A stretch of DNA of 64,000 nt from Clostridium sp. chh4-2 (GTDB lineage Bacteria > Bacillota > Clostridia > Lachnospirales > Lachnospiraceae), in the NCBI RefSeq assembly GCF_002899675.1, contig NZ_PKUU01000022.1, forward strand, positions 1-64,000. Direction: 5' to 3'. Positions 52,606 through 62,160 of the stretch are shown piece by piece (the first letter of the stretch is position 1; each line of letters starts with the position of its first letter). The notes under the pieces were generated by a model, which worked only from the letters and a program-made list of their open reading frames with translations, was not told the DNA's origin and ran no database searches. A program made the translations under genes and the position numbers.

Positions 52606-55600
52606 TTATTTTGTCAATACCACTTCTCTGGTCTGACCGTCGATGCAGTCCAGTTCAATAACCGTCTGGCCGCCTTCCGACTTCACAACCCTGATTCCTT
52701 CCTGTTCTCCTGACAATTTCCATTCTCCTTTTAACGTGACAACGGTTGTCTTGCCGATGCTGGCCGTTGTGGCCGTATCTTCTTCCATCGTCTGATTCGG
52801 TAATTTAGGCAGTCTGAGATCCGGATCGCTCATGCTGAATACGATCTTATCGGCTCCATCCTCCTTAATCATCACCATTACCGGAGTATCCGCGGAAGCA
52901 AGAATTCCCTGTTCGATTGGCTGGTCTGTCTTAAATACCGCATATGCCGTGGTATTGGATGGAATGTGTTTTATAATATGGGCATTGTCGTCCTTTTGCA
53001 GCACTTCATATGTTTTTCCATCATACTGTTCCATCTTCTCAGGAGTTGTCTGCACTTTGATTACATATTCGTAACCTGCATTTTCCGGCGCTTTTCCGTG
53101 GCCGATCCAGGCCGTCGTATATTCGCCCTGAGTCTCGTCTTTATCCAGTTCATCTTTAGAAGTCTGTGTATTCCTGATGATGTGGATGCCTTCCGCCTTA
53201 GGAATATAATAACCGTTTCCGTATGGGTCCATCATCCAAACCGTTTCGCCCTGGGTAAATGTCTTTTCATAAGGATATTCTGTAATCGGTTCCGTGCTGT
53301 TCAGATAGAACGGCATGGCCGTATCCCCATTTAAACCGGACTGGAACAGCGTTGTCTCTGTTTCATGGTCCTTATCCGCATTTTGAATGCCGGAACCTAA
53401 GCAAATGATCTCGTCATCAAAGAAAAATGAGGATTTATTGGCATAAAAAGATGGATCATACTGGGTATCGTGCAGCTGCATGGAGAACATTCCGTTTTGT
53501 CCCCGGCTGCTCACTCCGCCTAAAAATGTCTGGTCTGAGAAGCTGCGGTGGGCATAATCATTCACCTCGCTGGAAAGCAGATCGAACGGCAGATACTTTG
53601 TGGTTGCGCCCGGAACACGGTTCCAGTCCCAGCCGTCTTGTACTGTGATTCCATTTTCCGCCGGGGTGCTTTCAGACATGATCTGCAGTGCTCCATAGGA
53701 ACAGTATCTTCCGTATACATTTTCTTTCTTCGTTCCGCCCGATTCATAATCCCAGACATACTGGCTCCAGCCCTTCTGGTTCACCATCCAGTCATCCCGC
53801 CTGTGGATTACCATGCCGCCATAGGGCATCGTAAAGAATCCCTGCGGCTCTTCTCCCGCCGGAAGTCCCTGATCCAATAAATCAAACACCAGCTCCAAAC
53901 CTCCTATGGTATCGATATAGCTGATGCCGGCCCTGCACTTGCTAAACCGTTTTTTCAGCGCGCTGCTGTCCGGATTCCAAAGCCTCATAAAGATTCCTGC
54001 CATGTCCTTATCGATCTCATCCCCTGTAACCGGGTCTCTCGAAAGCGCCATATATGCATAGGCCGGAAGGATTTCGCTGACAATCCCCGTCTGCTTCGGA
54101 AATCTTCCTGTCAAACTTTGAGGAAGATTGTAATCCTTTGTCATCACATCAACTGCTTCCAAAGCTCCTTTTAAATTCTCCTGTGAGGTCTGATCCAGTT
54201 CAAATACGGTGTCATGCAGCAAATAATTGATCACCGCCGCCATATGGTAACCATGAGGCGCATAGGCGCTCACATAGATTCCTCTGTGGTGGAAGCCTGT
54301 GTAATCCGGTTTAATGGTTCCTGCGAAGTTGGGATTCAGCTCCAATGCGCTTTCCACCCACTCTCTGTATGCATTGATAGCCTGAACCTTTTCCGGTGTG
54401 TCCTCCATGGCCATAGCATAGAGCAGCCTGTATAAAAAGTGGGTCCGCATTTCATCCGCCGTGGTTTCGGTATAATCCACTTTATATTCTCCATACACCT
54501 TGCCGAAATCCGTATACCAGTTCATCGCGCCGATTTCCCGGTCAAAACGTCCCGTTTCTTTCAGTTCTTCCCTCATGAGGTAAACAGCCACAAAATATCC
54601 GGACGACCGGTTGGTTTCATGGTCAGGCGTTCCCAGGCCGCTGCCTTCCGCCCAGCCCTGGTCATGGTAATAGTCAAATAAGGTCATCAGTTTCTCAAAA
54701 CTCTCCATGTTCTGATTCAATTTATAATCAAATACCAGCGGCAAAAAGATTTCTGTGGAAACTTCTGATCCAAACTGTTTTCCCATTTTAATATAAGGCG
54801 AACGGCTGGCAAATAAAGGCACTCCTGTGATTGATCCGTCCTCATGGCGTTTGATTTCCAAGGTCTCGTAATCTTCAAGCCCCTCTTTTATATAAGCGTC
54901 CAATGCCTCTTTACGCATCTCCATAGGGCCCTGTCCGCTATACCGGCCGGTTCCATAGACCCATTCATCAAACCGTTTTTCGATGGTTTTAATGTCTGCC
55001 AGCTCTTCTTCCGTCAATGGCGTCAGTTCCGTACGAGGTTTTTGCTTGATATAGTAATAGCCTCTCTCCCATGTGCCTCCAAGCCCCCCGTTGGAATTGG
55101 CACGTTGGATCGGTATCTGATAGTCCTGCGCCCGGCACCAGTGTAAGTTATTCACAAATTCCACAAGATCCAGATACAATTCTCCCTGTTTCACGCTTTC
55201 AGGAGATACAATTTCCATCTGCTCAATGGTTACCGGCTGCTCTCCTTTAAATTCCGGGTTGACCGCATCCATCTTAAAATCAATCCACAGGGCGCGCCAG
55301 CCTTCAAAATCCAGATAATAATCAAATGTATACGCCGGATTTCCCTCTGCAATCTGGGACTGGGTGCCCAGGTTCACGGTTAATTTGTCCTTTATCGGAG
55401 TTTCATTATAGACCCATGCGATGAGCCCGCCGTGTTCTGTCTCACTTGCCACATCCATATTGACTTCGTTGAGTGCGAGAAGGCTTCCTCCTGATTCCCA
55501 CTGCCACTTCAACGATGTTTTTTCGTGTTTATAGTGTTTATCTGAAATTTCCAGGTTTCCGGAAACTGCGCTCCAATTGTCCGGCACTCCCCCTTCAAAT

Positions 55601-55836
55601 GACTGAATGTGCTCCGGCACTCCCCCTTTGTTGCCTTTGGGCACTTCCTTCGCCTTCTCCTCCTTCTTAGCGGCGGAAGTTTCTTGTGTTTTTGCTGCCT
55701 CAGATGTCTGGACAGTCGTCTGTCCCTCAGCCGCCGCGGTGGTTCCCGCCGTCTCCCCGGCTGTGCAGCCTGCCAATGAAGCCATTGCAGCATATGCCAC
55801 GGCAACCGCAAGCAGTTGTTTTGCTTTTTTCTTCAA
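52606..55836 (-). CDS. Secreted PL8 chondroitin sulfate ABC lyase-like lipoprotein
   Basis: About 1,076 residues. The start is TTG at 55836 with AAGGAGG 8 nt upstream; it opens a clear lipoprotein signal, MKKKAKQLLAVAVAYAAMAS then LAGC. A Thr/Glu/Lys-rich spacer follows. The domain order matches chondroitinase ABC: N-terminal beta-sandwich (HIQSFEGGVPDNWSAV, FEGWRALWIDFKMD, about 90-260), alpha/alpha-toroid catalytic domain (FHHRGIYVSAYAPHGY with the likely catalytic His-Tyr near 516, SLTGRFPKQTG with Arg), and C-terminal beta domains (KKENVYGRYCSYGA with the conserved Glu near 706). It should cleave chondroitin/dermatan sulfate or hyaluronan outside the cell by beta-elimination. It is transcribed alone. 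A 15-bp inverted repeat lies upstream, and a sulfatase/sugar operon is next door. Confidence 0.88.
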   Translation of the reverse strand: MKKKAKQLLAVAVAYAAMASLAGCTAGETAGTTAAAEGQTTVQTSEAAKTQETSAAKKEEKAKEVPKGNKGGVPEHIQSFEGGVPDNWSAVSGNLEISDKHYKHEKTSLKWQWESGGSLLALNEVNMDVASETEHGGLIAWVYNETPIKDKLTVNLGTQSQIAEGNPAYTFDYYLDFEGWRALWIDFKMDAVNPEFKGEQPVTIEQMEIVSPESVKQGELYLDLVEFVNNLHWCRAQDYQIPIQRANSNGGLGGTWERGYYYIKQKPRTELTPLTEEELADIKTIEKRFDEWVYGTGRYSGQGPMEMRKEALDAYIKEGLEDYETLEIKRHEDGSITGVPLFASRSPYIKMGKQFGSEVSTEIFLPLVFDYKLNQNMESFEKLMTLFDYYHDQGWAEGSGLGTPDHETNRSSGYFVAVYLMREELKETGRFDREIGAMNWYTDFGKVYGEYKVDYTETTADEMRTHFLYRLLYAMAMEDTPEKVQAINAYREWVESALELNPNFAGTIKPDYTGFHHRGIYVSAYAPHGYHMAAVINYLLHDTVFELDQTSQENLKGALEAVDVMTKDYNLPQSLTGRFPKQTGIVSEILPAYAYMALSRDPVTGDEIDKDMAGIFMRLWNPDSSALKKRFSKCRAGISYIDTIGGLELVFDLLDQGLPAGEEPQGFFTMPYGGMVIHRRDDWMVNQKGWSQYVWDYESGGTKKENVYGRYCSYGALQIMSESTPAENGITVQDGWDWNRVPGATTKYLPFDLLSSEVNDYAHRSFSDQTFLGGVSSRGQNGMFSMQLHDTQYDPSFYANKSSFFFDDEIICLGSGIQNADKDHETETTLFQSGLNGDTAMPFYLNSTEPITEYPYEKTFTQGETVWMMDPYGNGYYIPKAEGIHIIRNTQTSKDELDKDETQGEYTTAWIGHGKAPENAGYEYVIKVQTTPEKMEQYDGKTYEVLQKDDNAHIIKHIPSNTTAYAVFKTDQPIEQGILASADTPVMVMIKEDGADKIVFSMSDPDLRLPKLPNQTMEEDTATTASIGKTTVVTLKGEWKLSGEQEGIRVVKSEGGQTVIELDCIDGQTREVVLTK

Positions 55837-56012
55837 AACTGCGTCCTCCTTTTTGGTAATTTGAGCCGAAAGTCTCAACAGGTACTGGCGCCTTTCTCCC
55901 GTTTTGTTCCCTCCATTCACCCCGTCGGGTGATGGGAACGGACAAACTTTCTGACAACTACATTTTTAGAGTAACATGATTTTGAATACTTAACAATTTG
56001 GAACATTTTGTA

Positions 56013-56082
56013 AAATACCATTATTTTATAACCCGTTATATTTACAATATTAGCTGTTTTCTTTCTCAAAATAATGGTATTT
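56013..56082. promoter_or_regulatory. 15-bp inverted repeat upstream of the PL8 lyase gene
   Basis: AAATACCATTATTTT (56013-56027) is exactly complementary to 56068-56082, with 40 AT-rich bases between. It lies in the promoter region about 180-245 bp upstream of the lyase start. It could be a pair of operator half-sites or a DNA looping site. The remaining parts of the 411-bp gap (55837-56012 and 56083-56183) show no gene. Confidence 0.6.
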
Positions 56083-56183
56083 GTCAAAAAACTATAATCC
56101 AATACAGGCAAATTCAGCCTGATTCCGGCTTGATTTCTCCTTCGGGCAAGTATCCGGCCCAAAGTGCGGCCTTGAAAATGCCA

Positions 56184-56249
56184 TAAAAAATGCTCTTTTT
56201 TAGAAAGAATTGTTTACACACAATCCTCATCAAAAAAGAGCCATTTTTT
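56184..56249. terminator. Inverted repeat terminator of the sulfatase/sugar operon
   Basis: AAAAAATGCTCTTTTTT (about 56185-56201) pairs with AAAAAAGAGCCATTTTTT (56232-56249) around a 30-nt loop. The stem contains the operon's last stop codon. Confidence 0.65.
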
Positions 56250-57186
56250 ACCGCAAACATATCTCAGTTACCCGAACCTCCGGCATCAATTCTTTTACCA
56301 GCTTCCAATCCGCATAGCCGGTTCTCTCATCCGCCGCATTTGCCGCAGCGGCCGCGGACGCCAGCCTTACCATCTCCTCCTCATCCATTCCGCGGGCCGT
56401 TCCCACAGCGAATCCTGCCGTCATCGCATCCCCGCAGCCGACTGTATTAACTGAGGCCACCTTTGGGGACTCTACCCGGTATACCCGGCGCGCATTCATC
56501 ACCAAACTCCCCTCAGATCCCAGGGAAATCACCACGGTTCCAACGCCTTTTTCCAAAAGTTTTCTTCCCGCATCTATAAATTCCTCTTCCTTTTCCAACT
56601 TCCTTCCGGCATACGCCTGTATCTCATCCCGATTCGGTTTGATAAGATCCGGCCCTTCCTCTGCTGCGCTTTTCAGAAACTCTCCGCTGGCGTCCACCAG
56701 CACCGGTACCTTTGCGTCCTTGGCCATACGCACCATTTCCGCATACATCTCTTTCCCTATTCCTGGCGCTGCGCTGCCGGATATGACAACCGCATCCGTC
56801 TGTTTCAAAAGCCTTCCAAAGCTCTCCAAAAACCTCTCTCCATCTTTCGGACTGACCGGCTCTCCCGGTTCCAGATACTCCGTCTGTTTTCCGGTAGACA
56901 GGTCCAGAATGTTGATGCAGCAGCGGTTCTCGCCGGAAGCCTGGATACAGCAGTTTAAGATTTCCTGCCGGGCGATCTGTTCTGCGATAAACTGGCCTGA
57001 ATGGCCTCTCAGGATTCCGGCCGCCATAACCGGTTCCCCCAGCATAACGGCCACCCGGGCCACATTTAACCCTTTTCCGCCTGCCGTATTGGTACAGGAG
57101 ACCACCCGGTTTACCTCTCCCTCCCTGCATTGATCAGCGACATACCGCTTATCGATGGAAGCATTTAAATTAACCGTCAATATCAT
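56248..57186 (-). CDS. PfkB-family hexose-phosphate kinase (tagatose-6-phosphate kinase/1-phosphofructokinase type)
   Basis: 312 residues of the LacC/FruK branch of PfkB kinases. Both signatures are present: GGKGLNVARVAVMLGEP near residue 38 and the catalytic VNTVGCGDAMTAGFAVGTA near 245. The N-terminus MILTVNLNASIDKRY is typical. It phosphorylates a ketohexose monophosphate to the bisphosphate with ATP. Because the operon also holds a GatD-like dehydrogenase and a tagatose-bisphosphate-type aldolase, tagatose-6-phosphate is the most fitting substrate. GAGGAG lies 8 nt upstream of the start. It overlaps the end of the GatD-like gene by 4 bp and is last in the operon. Confidence 0.88.
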   Translation of the reverse strand: MILTVNLNASIDKRYVADQCREGEVNRVVSCTNTAGGKGLNVARVAVMLGEPVMAAGILRGHSGQFIAEQIARQEILNCCIQASGENRCCINILDLSTGKQTEYLEPGEPVSPKDGERFLESFGRLLKQTDAVVISGSAAPGIGKEMYAEMVRMAKDAKVPVLVDASGEFLKSAAEEGPDLIKPNRDEIQAYAGRKLEKEEEFIDAGRKLLEKGVGTVVISLGSEGSLVMNARRVYRVESPKVASVNTVGCGDAMTAGFAVGTARGMDEEEMVRLASAAAAANAADERTGYADWKLVKELMPEVRVTEICLR

Positions 57187-58241
57187 ACGTCCGTCTCCTC
57201 ATTTACCAGCAGAATCTTGCCTTTCACGGCTCCAGGAACCTTAAAAAGCTGAAATGCCTCCTGTGCCTGGCTCATCTTCATCCTGCGCCCGATCAGCCCT
57301 TCATCAAATTTCAGCTGTCCCGAGGCGAAATAATGTGCTGTCAGCGTCCATTCCTGTCCCGGAAACGGCGCGCTGTAGGACATCCACGATCCCGTCATCC
57401 TGAATTCCTTCCTGTTCATCTGTTCCCACAGTTCAGGAGAAAATGCGAGCGGCTCATGGGGCGTGCCGATAAAGCAGATGCGGGAATGGTTTCCTGCCAA
57501 CCGGTATGCCATGTACATTGTGGCCGTCTGCCCCGCTGTTTCAAATACATAGTCAAATCCCCGGCCTCCGGTTAGTTCCATAGCCTTCTCCATATAGTCT
57601 TCCGAAGAAGTATTCACCACTTCATCCGCTCCCAGTCTTCTTGATAATTCCAGCCGTTCCGGGCTGATATCGAATACCACGGTTTTCCGGGCCCCGAATA
57701 TCCCGGCCCACTGCATCGTAAATGCTCCGATGGTACCGCCTCCCAGCACGGCGACACATCCGCCGCCCTTATAATCATTCTGCAACACCCCATGAAGCGC
57801 CACCGCCGCAGGTTCAAACATCGCCCCCTGCTCGTAGGAAATGCTCTCGTCAAATACCACAGCATTCTGTTCCGGTATCACCACATATTCCGCATTACTG
57901 CCCTGCTGCCTGGAACCGATAAAACTGTAATTTCTGCACAGGGAAAAATCACCTCTTTGGCATTCCTCACACCGCATGCAGGGCAAAAGCGGAGCGCCCG
58001 ACACCCGGTCTCCCTCCCTGACGCGCTTAACACCTTCCCCCACTTCCACCACGTCGCCGGAAAATTCATGTCCCAGCACGATGGGATAAAAATGGACCCC
58101 GTTATGGAGAACTCTCGGCACATCGGAACCGCAGATTCCCGAAACCCTGACTTTCACCTTAACCGTTCCAGGCAAAACTCCGGGCTCTTCGACCTCCTGA
58201 TACCTGACGTCTTCATTGGCACATACTACAGCTGCTTTCAT
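57183..58241 (-). CDS. gatD: Zinc-dependent alcohol dehydrogenase, galactitol-1-phosphate 5-dehydrogenase-like
   Basis: 352 residues of the medium-chain dehydrogenase family. Catalytic zinc ligands are in SGICGSDVPRVL and LGHEFSGDVVEVGEG. The structural zinc site is CMRCEECQRGDFSLC. The NAD-binding motif is AVLGGGTIGAFTMQW. The stretch GSDVPRVLHNGVHFYPIVLG closely follows galactitol-1-phosphate dehydrogenases. It would oxidise a hexitol phosphate to a ketose phosphate (galactitol-1-P to tagatose-6-P). I chose the ATG at 58241 because GGAGG lies 5 nt upstream. It overlaps the FGGY kinase gene by 29 bp. No galactitol PTS is visible; the phosphate may come from that kinase. Confidence 0.8.
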   Translation of the reverse strand: MKAAVVCANEDVRYQEVEEPGVLPGTVKVKVRVSGICGSDVPRVLHNGVHFYPIVLGHEFSGDVVEVGEGVKRVREGDRVSGAPLLPCMRCEECQRGDFSLCRNYSFIGSRQQGSNAEYVVIPEQNAVVFDESISYEQGAMFEPAAVALHGVLQNDYKGGGCVAVLGGGTIGAFTMQWAGIFGARKTVVFDISPERLELSRRLGADEVVNTSSEDYMEKAMELTGGRGFDYVFETAGQTATMYMAYRLAGNHSRICFIGTPHEPLAFSPELWEQMNRKEFRMTGSWMSYSAPFPGQEWTLTAHYFASGQLKFDEGLIGRRMKMSQAQEAFQLFKVPGAVKGKILLVNEETDV

Positions 58242-59754
58242 CTTTACCTCCATTCATCACAGGCTTCAGCTGCCTGTACAGATCCAGATAGATCTTATAG
58301 TTACTGTCATAAATCTCCTTATTCGATTTATCCGGACGGTAACTGCGCTTCACGCTGCAGGTCTGTTTTACCGCCTCTTCAAAATTTTTATAATACCCTG
58401 TGCCCACTCCGGCCAGCATGGCGGCGCCCAGGGTTGCTGCCATGTCGGACCCCGGCACCTGAATCTCATTTCCCGTAACATCGGCTTTAATCTGCATCCA
58501 GAGAGGAGAATTGGCCGCGCCTCCAACGGATCTCAATACCCCTGCCTCCGCCCCCGCTTTCCGGGCGGCTTCCAGGTTGTGTCTCAGTGAAAATGCCACC
58601 CCCTCCATCGCCGCTCTCACCAGATGAGCTTTGGTCTTTGAATAGTCCAGCCCGTAAATCACTCCCTTGGCTCCCGGATTCCAGATTGGAGTCCGCTCCC
58701 CCGCCATGTAAGGCAGGAATACCACGCCTGCACTGCCCGGTGGAATCCCGCCCGCTTCTTCATTCAGAAGATCCAGGGAACTTTTTCCCACGTTCCGTCC
58801 TTTCTGCCGTTCCTCTTCCGCAAACTCCTGTTCCACCCATCTCATCAAGCCTCCGCCTCCAGTGGTTCCCCCCTGTAGAAGCCACTGGTTTCCCGTCACG
58901 TGGCGGCTCAGAATCAGGGACGGCTCCGCACAGTACCGGTCGCTGAGAATACTCATCCCTCCGGCCTGGCCGCCCTGTTCCTGAGTCTCTCCATGATGGA
59001 TTACCCCCGCGCCCAGCGCCCCGCAGGCCGCATCCAGCCCTCCGGCTGCCACCGGAATCCCCGGAATCAGTCCGCATTCGGCCGCCGCTTTTTCCGTAAC
59101 CGTGCCGATAATATCCGTGCAGCGGCTGATTTTGGGCAAAAAATTCATGGGGATCTGAAATGCCCTGCACATCTCTTCATCCCATGTTCCTTTTTCCATA
59201 TGAAACCAATGATATCCATAGGCCTGAGACAGATCCTGGGAACAGAACCCTGTCAGTTTCAATACCAGATAGCTGTTGGACTGGAGAAACTGTTCCGTCT
59301 TTTTATAGATCTCGGGCCTGTATTCCCTGAACCACAGAACCTTGCCCGTGGAATAAAACGGCTGCAAAAGATTTCCCGCCGCCGCAAATATCCGTTTCTC
59401 TCCGATCTTCCTGTTATAGAAGGCGCAGATCTCTTCCGACCTGGTATCCAGCCAGATCGGGGAATCCGCCAGCACCTCTCCGCTTCGCCCTATGGGAACT
59501 GCGCTCCAGCTCTGACCGTCGACTCCGATCCCCGCAATCTGCCCGGGGCTGACTTTACCATTGTCCAGACACTCCCGCACCGCCTCGCAGGCCGCCTTCC
59601 ACCATTCTTCCGGATTTTGCTGCGCATACCCCGGCAATGGACGTTCAGTTGGGTAAGATTTTGTCGAAAAAGCCAGAGCACTGCCCGCCCTGTCAAAAAC
59701 TGCGGCCTTACAGGAACTGGTTCCTATATCAATTCCCAGCAAATACTGTTTCAT
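58213..59754 (-). CDS. FGGY-family carbohydrate kinase (xylulokinase-like)
   Basis: 513 residues of the two-lobed sugar kinase family. The N-terminal ATP/sugar motif is LLGIDIGTSSCKAAVFDRAG. GIGVDGQSWSAVPIG and PIWLDTRS contact the sugar. The C-terminal lobe has GGLDAACGALGAGVI, FLPYMAGERTPIWNPGAKGV and the adenosine motif RSVGGAANSPLWMQIKADVT. The closest class is xylulokinase, but FGGY enzymes also phosphorylate polyols such as glycerol, ribitol or erythritol. In this operon it may make the sugar-alcohol phosphate used by the GatD-like enzyme. The ribosome site is AAGGGGAT upstream of the ATG. Confidence 0.85.
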   Translation of the reverse strand: MKQYLLGIDIGTSSCKAAVFDRAGSALAFSTKSYPTERPLPGYAQQNPEEWWKAACEAVRECLDNGKVSPGQIAGIGVDGQSWSAVPIGRSGEVLADSPIWLDTRSEEICAFYNRKIGEKRIFAAAGNLLQPFYSTGKVLWFREYRPEIYKKTEQFLQSNSYLVLKLTGFCSQDLSQAYGYHWFHMEKGTWDEEMCRAFQIPMNFLPKISRCTDIIGTVTEKAAAECGLIPGIPVAAGGLDAACGALGAGVIHHGETQEQGGQAGGMSILSDRYCAEPSLILSRHVTGNQWLLQGGTTGGGGLMRWVEQEFAEEERQKGRNVGKSSLDLLNEEAGGIPPGSAGVVFLPYMAGERTPIWNPGAKGVIYGLDYSKTKAHLVRAAMEGVAFSLRHNLEAARKAGAEAGVLRSVGGAANSPLWMQIKADVTGNEIQVPGSDMAATLGAAMLAGVGTGYYKNFEEAVKQTCSVKRSYRPDKSNKEIYDSNYKIYLDLYRQLKPVMNGGKDESSCSMCQ

Positions 59755-59774
59755 CAGTCACATCCCCTTTTCCG

Positions 59775-60623
59775 TCAGGCTCTGTCCATCGATCCGCACA
59801 CCTGGATTCTTCTCTTCACCTGTTCTTTCACATGCCCGATTCCTGTAAGCCCCAGCTTCTTGGGATCATACGTATCCGGACTTCCCTTTAAAAGTTCCCT
59901 GACCGCACCCGTATAAGCCACTCTCAGTTCTGTGGCAAAATTGACCTTACAAATCCCTCTGCTTATGCATTCCCTCACCTCATCGTCTTCAAGCCCGGAT
60001 GCTCCGTGAAGGACCAGAGGCACCGAAACTGTCCGGCGGATCTGTGAAAGACGTTCCTTATCCAGCACAGGAGTTCCCACGTAAAATCCATGGGCAGTTC
60101 CGATAGCCACCGCTAAAGACTGAATCTTCGTCCGCTCCGCAAATTCCGCGGCCTGCGCCGGGTCCGTATTATAATCATTTTCGGCTTCCAGATCATCTTC
60201 TTTTCCGCCCACTTTGCCCAGCTCCGCTTCCACCGGAATCCCGTTAGGTCCGGCTGCCTCCACCACCCGTTTCGTAAGGGCGATGTTTTCTTCAAAGGGC
60301 AGTTTCGATCCGTCTATCATAACGGAAGTGTATCCTGCCACCAAAGCCTGAACCGCCAGGCCAAAACTGTCCCCGTGGTCCAGATGAAGGGCGATCGGAA
60401 TCCTTGCCCCGGCCGCTTCTGCTCTCACCATTGCCACAAATGTGGACAGGGTGCCGTATGTAACCGTTGACGGAGTCGTCTGGAGTATAACCGGCGCATT
60501 CATCTCTTCCGCACCCCGAATCACCGCCTTCACCATCTCCATATTTTCCACGTTGAACGCCCCCACGGCATAGCCCTTTGCCTGAGCATCCAAAAGCATT
60601 TGATGCGATGTAACCAATCCCAT
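59775..60623 (-). CDS. Class II ketose-bisphosphate aldolase (tagatose-bisphosphate aldolase-like)
   Basis: 282 residues. Zinc ligands and active-site segments are clear: LHLDHGDSFGLA (His about 82), GTAHGFYVGTPVLD (His about 180), VPLVLHGASGLEDDEV (His about 208) and CKVNFATELRVAYT. It opens MGLVTSHQMLLDAQAKGYAV, as in GatY/KbaY. It should split tagatose-1,6-bisphosphate (or fructose-1,6-bisphosphate) into dihydroxyacetone phosphate and glyceraldehyde 3-phosphate. The ATG at 60623 is 8 nt after GGAGG; another ATG at 60629 is too close to it. It follows the sulfatase gene and precedes the FGGY kinase in the operon. Confidence 0.9.
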   Translation of the reverse strand: MGLVTSHQMLLDAQAKGYAVGAFNVENMEMVKAVIRGAEEMNAPVILQTTPSTVTYGTLSTFVAMVRAEAAGARIPIALHLDHGDSFGLAVQALVAGYTSVMIDGSKLPFEENIALTKRVVEAAGPNGIPVEAELGKVGGKEDDLEAENDYNTDPAQAAEFAERTKIQSLAVAIGTAHGFYVGTPVLDKERLSQIRRTVSVPLVLHGASGLEDDEVRECISRGICKVNFATELRVAYTGAVRELLKGSPDTYDPKKLGLTGIGHVKEQVKRRIQVCGSMDRA

Positions 60624-60690
60624 TCTCATTTCCTCCGTTCCGCCGCTTCATACGGCCCTTCCGCTCCGGATTTCTCCGCCTTTCCCGTTT

Positions 60691-62145
60691 TTATACGTCC
60701 ACATGGCTGGTGTAGCCGAGAGGCTCATAGCTGGAATAATGTTTTGAATATTTTCCCGCCCGGTCTAACTGCCCGTTTCCTGTCACCCGTTCCAGTCTCC
60801 CGTCCAGATCGGGATTGACATACCGTTCAAACCAGGTTTCCAGACGGTTTTTAAGCTCCAAAATCCTGGCCGCACACCGATCCTCGCCGATCCGGTTATG
60901 TTCTTCGTCCGGGTCCGATACCAAATCATAATATTCGTCCATGCCATAGGGATACCGGTAAACCAGTTTATCCGTATAGGTACGGATCATCCGCACCGGT
61001 CCATACTCGTCAAATATCACAATGCTGTCATCCTTGTCCACTGATCCGCCTTGACCGGTCAGCAGTTTGGAAAAGCTCTTTCCCGGAAGCTCCGGACGTT
61101 TTGGTACATCCAGCTTCAGATATTCCAGAATGGTCGGCATAAAATCATAGGCGCTCACCATATGATCCACTGTCATACCTCCGGGAATCCGGTCCGGATG
61201 CCATGCGATAAACGGCACACGGATGGAGGTATCATACATATTGGCGGGAAATGTTCCGTTGCCCTTTCCCCATATTCCGTGATGCCCGCAGTTAAAGCCA
61301 TTATCGGCTGTAAAAATAACAAGGGTATTTTCATAAATCCCGGCTTCTTTTAGATGTTCCATGATCCTGCCAACGCCTCTGTCCACGCCCGTAACTGCCG
61401 CATAATAACCGGCCAGGCTCTCCTTGGGATTCATGGCATTTTCCCGGGTCAGCGCATCCGGCGCCGTGGAAAAGATGGCCCATGGATGCAGTTCCCTCAC
61501 CGGGCAGGAATGAAACTCACAGCCGTCATAAAGCTTCACCAGCTCGTCCGGGTGGTTGTGATTGGTCCATGGGCTGTGAGGGGCTGTATAATGAACGGCC
61601 AGATAGAACGGATCATCCGTTTGAACCAGCTGGTCCATAAACTCAATGGCGTTGTCCGTAATCGCGTCCGTCACATATCCCTTTTCCTCTATCAGCTGTC
61701 CATTTTTAATCATCGGGGCATTATAATAATTGCCCCCGCCACGCTGGTGTGTATACCACATGGAGAATCCTTTCTGAGGATTGATGCTGTCTCCGAGATG
61801 CCATTTCCCGCTGAGAGCCAGCTTGTAGCCGGCGTCTTTCAAGTCCTCCGTATACCCTCTCATACCTTTCAGATATTCGATGGCCTCATCACCCGTATTC
61901 CCTTTTCTGATCCAGTCATGTACTCCATGCTGGGACGGAATCCGTCCTGTTAACAAAGAAGCGCGGGCCGGCGAACAGACCGGTGAGGCGCAAAAGAAGT
62001 TTTCGAATCTGGCCCCATCTGCAGCCAGCTGATCCAGGTTCGGGGTTATAATGTCCTGATTCCCGTTGGCGCCCAGCGCCCAATACCCCTGGTCATCCGT
62101 CATCACAAATACAATATTCGGACGGCTTTTATCTAAATTAGCCAT
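60691..62145 (-). CDS. Sulfatase (Cys-type, formylglycine-dependent)
   Basis: 484-residue type I sulfatase. The maturation motif CSPARASLLTGR begins at Cys57, which a radical SAM maturase must convert to formylglycine. The metal site is built by MTDDQGY near the start and by FTADNGFNCGHHG (about 280-292). There is no signal peptide, so the enzyme appears cytosolic, unlike most glycosaminoglycan sulfatases. It should therefore act on a small sulfated compound already imported. GGAGG lies 4 nt upstream of the ATG. The ABC ATPase genes precede it and the aldolase gene follows. The maturase is not in the window. Confidence 0.9.
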   Translation of the reverse strand: MANLDKSRPNIVFVMTDDQGYWALGANGNQDIITPNLDQLAADGARFENFFCASPVCSPARASLLTGRIPSQHGVHDWIRKGNTGDEAIEYLKGMRGYTEDLKDAGYKLALSGKWHLGDSINPQKGFSMWYTHQRGGGNYYNAPMIKNGQLIEEKGYVTDAITDNAIEFMDQLVQTDDPFYLAVHYTAPHSPWTNHNHPDELVKLYDGCEFHSCPVRELHPWAIFSTAPDALTRENAMNPKESLAGYYAAVTGVDRGVGRIMEHLKEAGIYENTLVIFTADNGFNCGHHGIWGKGNGTFPANMYDTSIRVPFIAWHPDRIPGGMTVDHMVSAYDFMPTILEYLKLDVPKRPELPGKSFSKLLTGQGGSVDKDDSIVIFDEYGPVRMIRTYTDKLVYRYPYGMDEYYDLVSDPDEEHNRIGEDRCAARILELKNRLETWFERYVNPDLDGRLERVTGNGQLDRAGKYSKHYSSYEPLGYTSHVDV

Positions 62146-62160
62146 ACTTCCTCCATTCTG

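Noticed and set aside
52606..55920. Longer start for the PL8 lyase at 55920
   Set aside because: It has no ribosome site and would bury the lipoprotein signal peptide; the TTG at 55836 has AAGGAGG at proper spacing.
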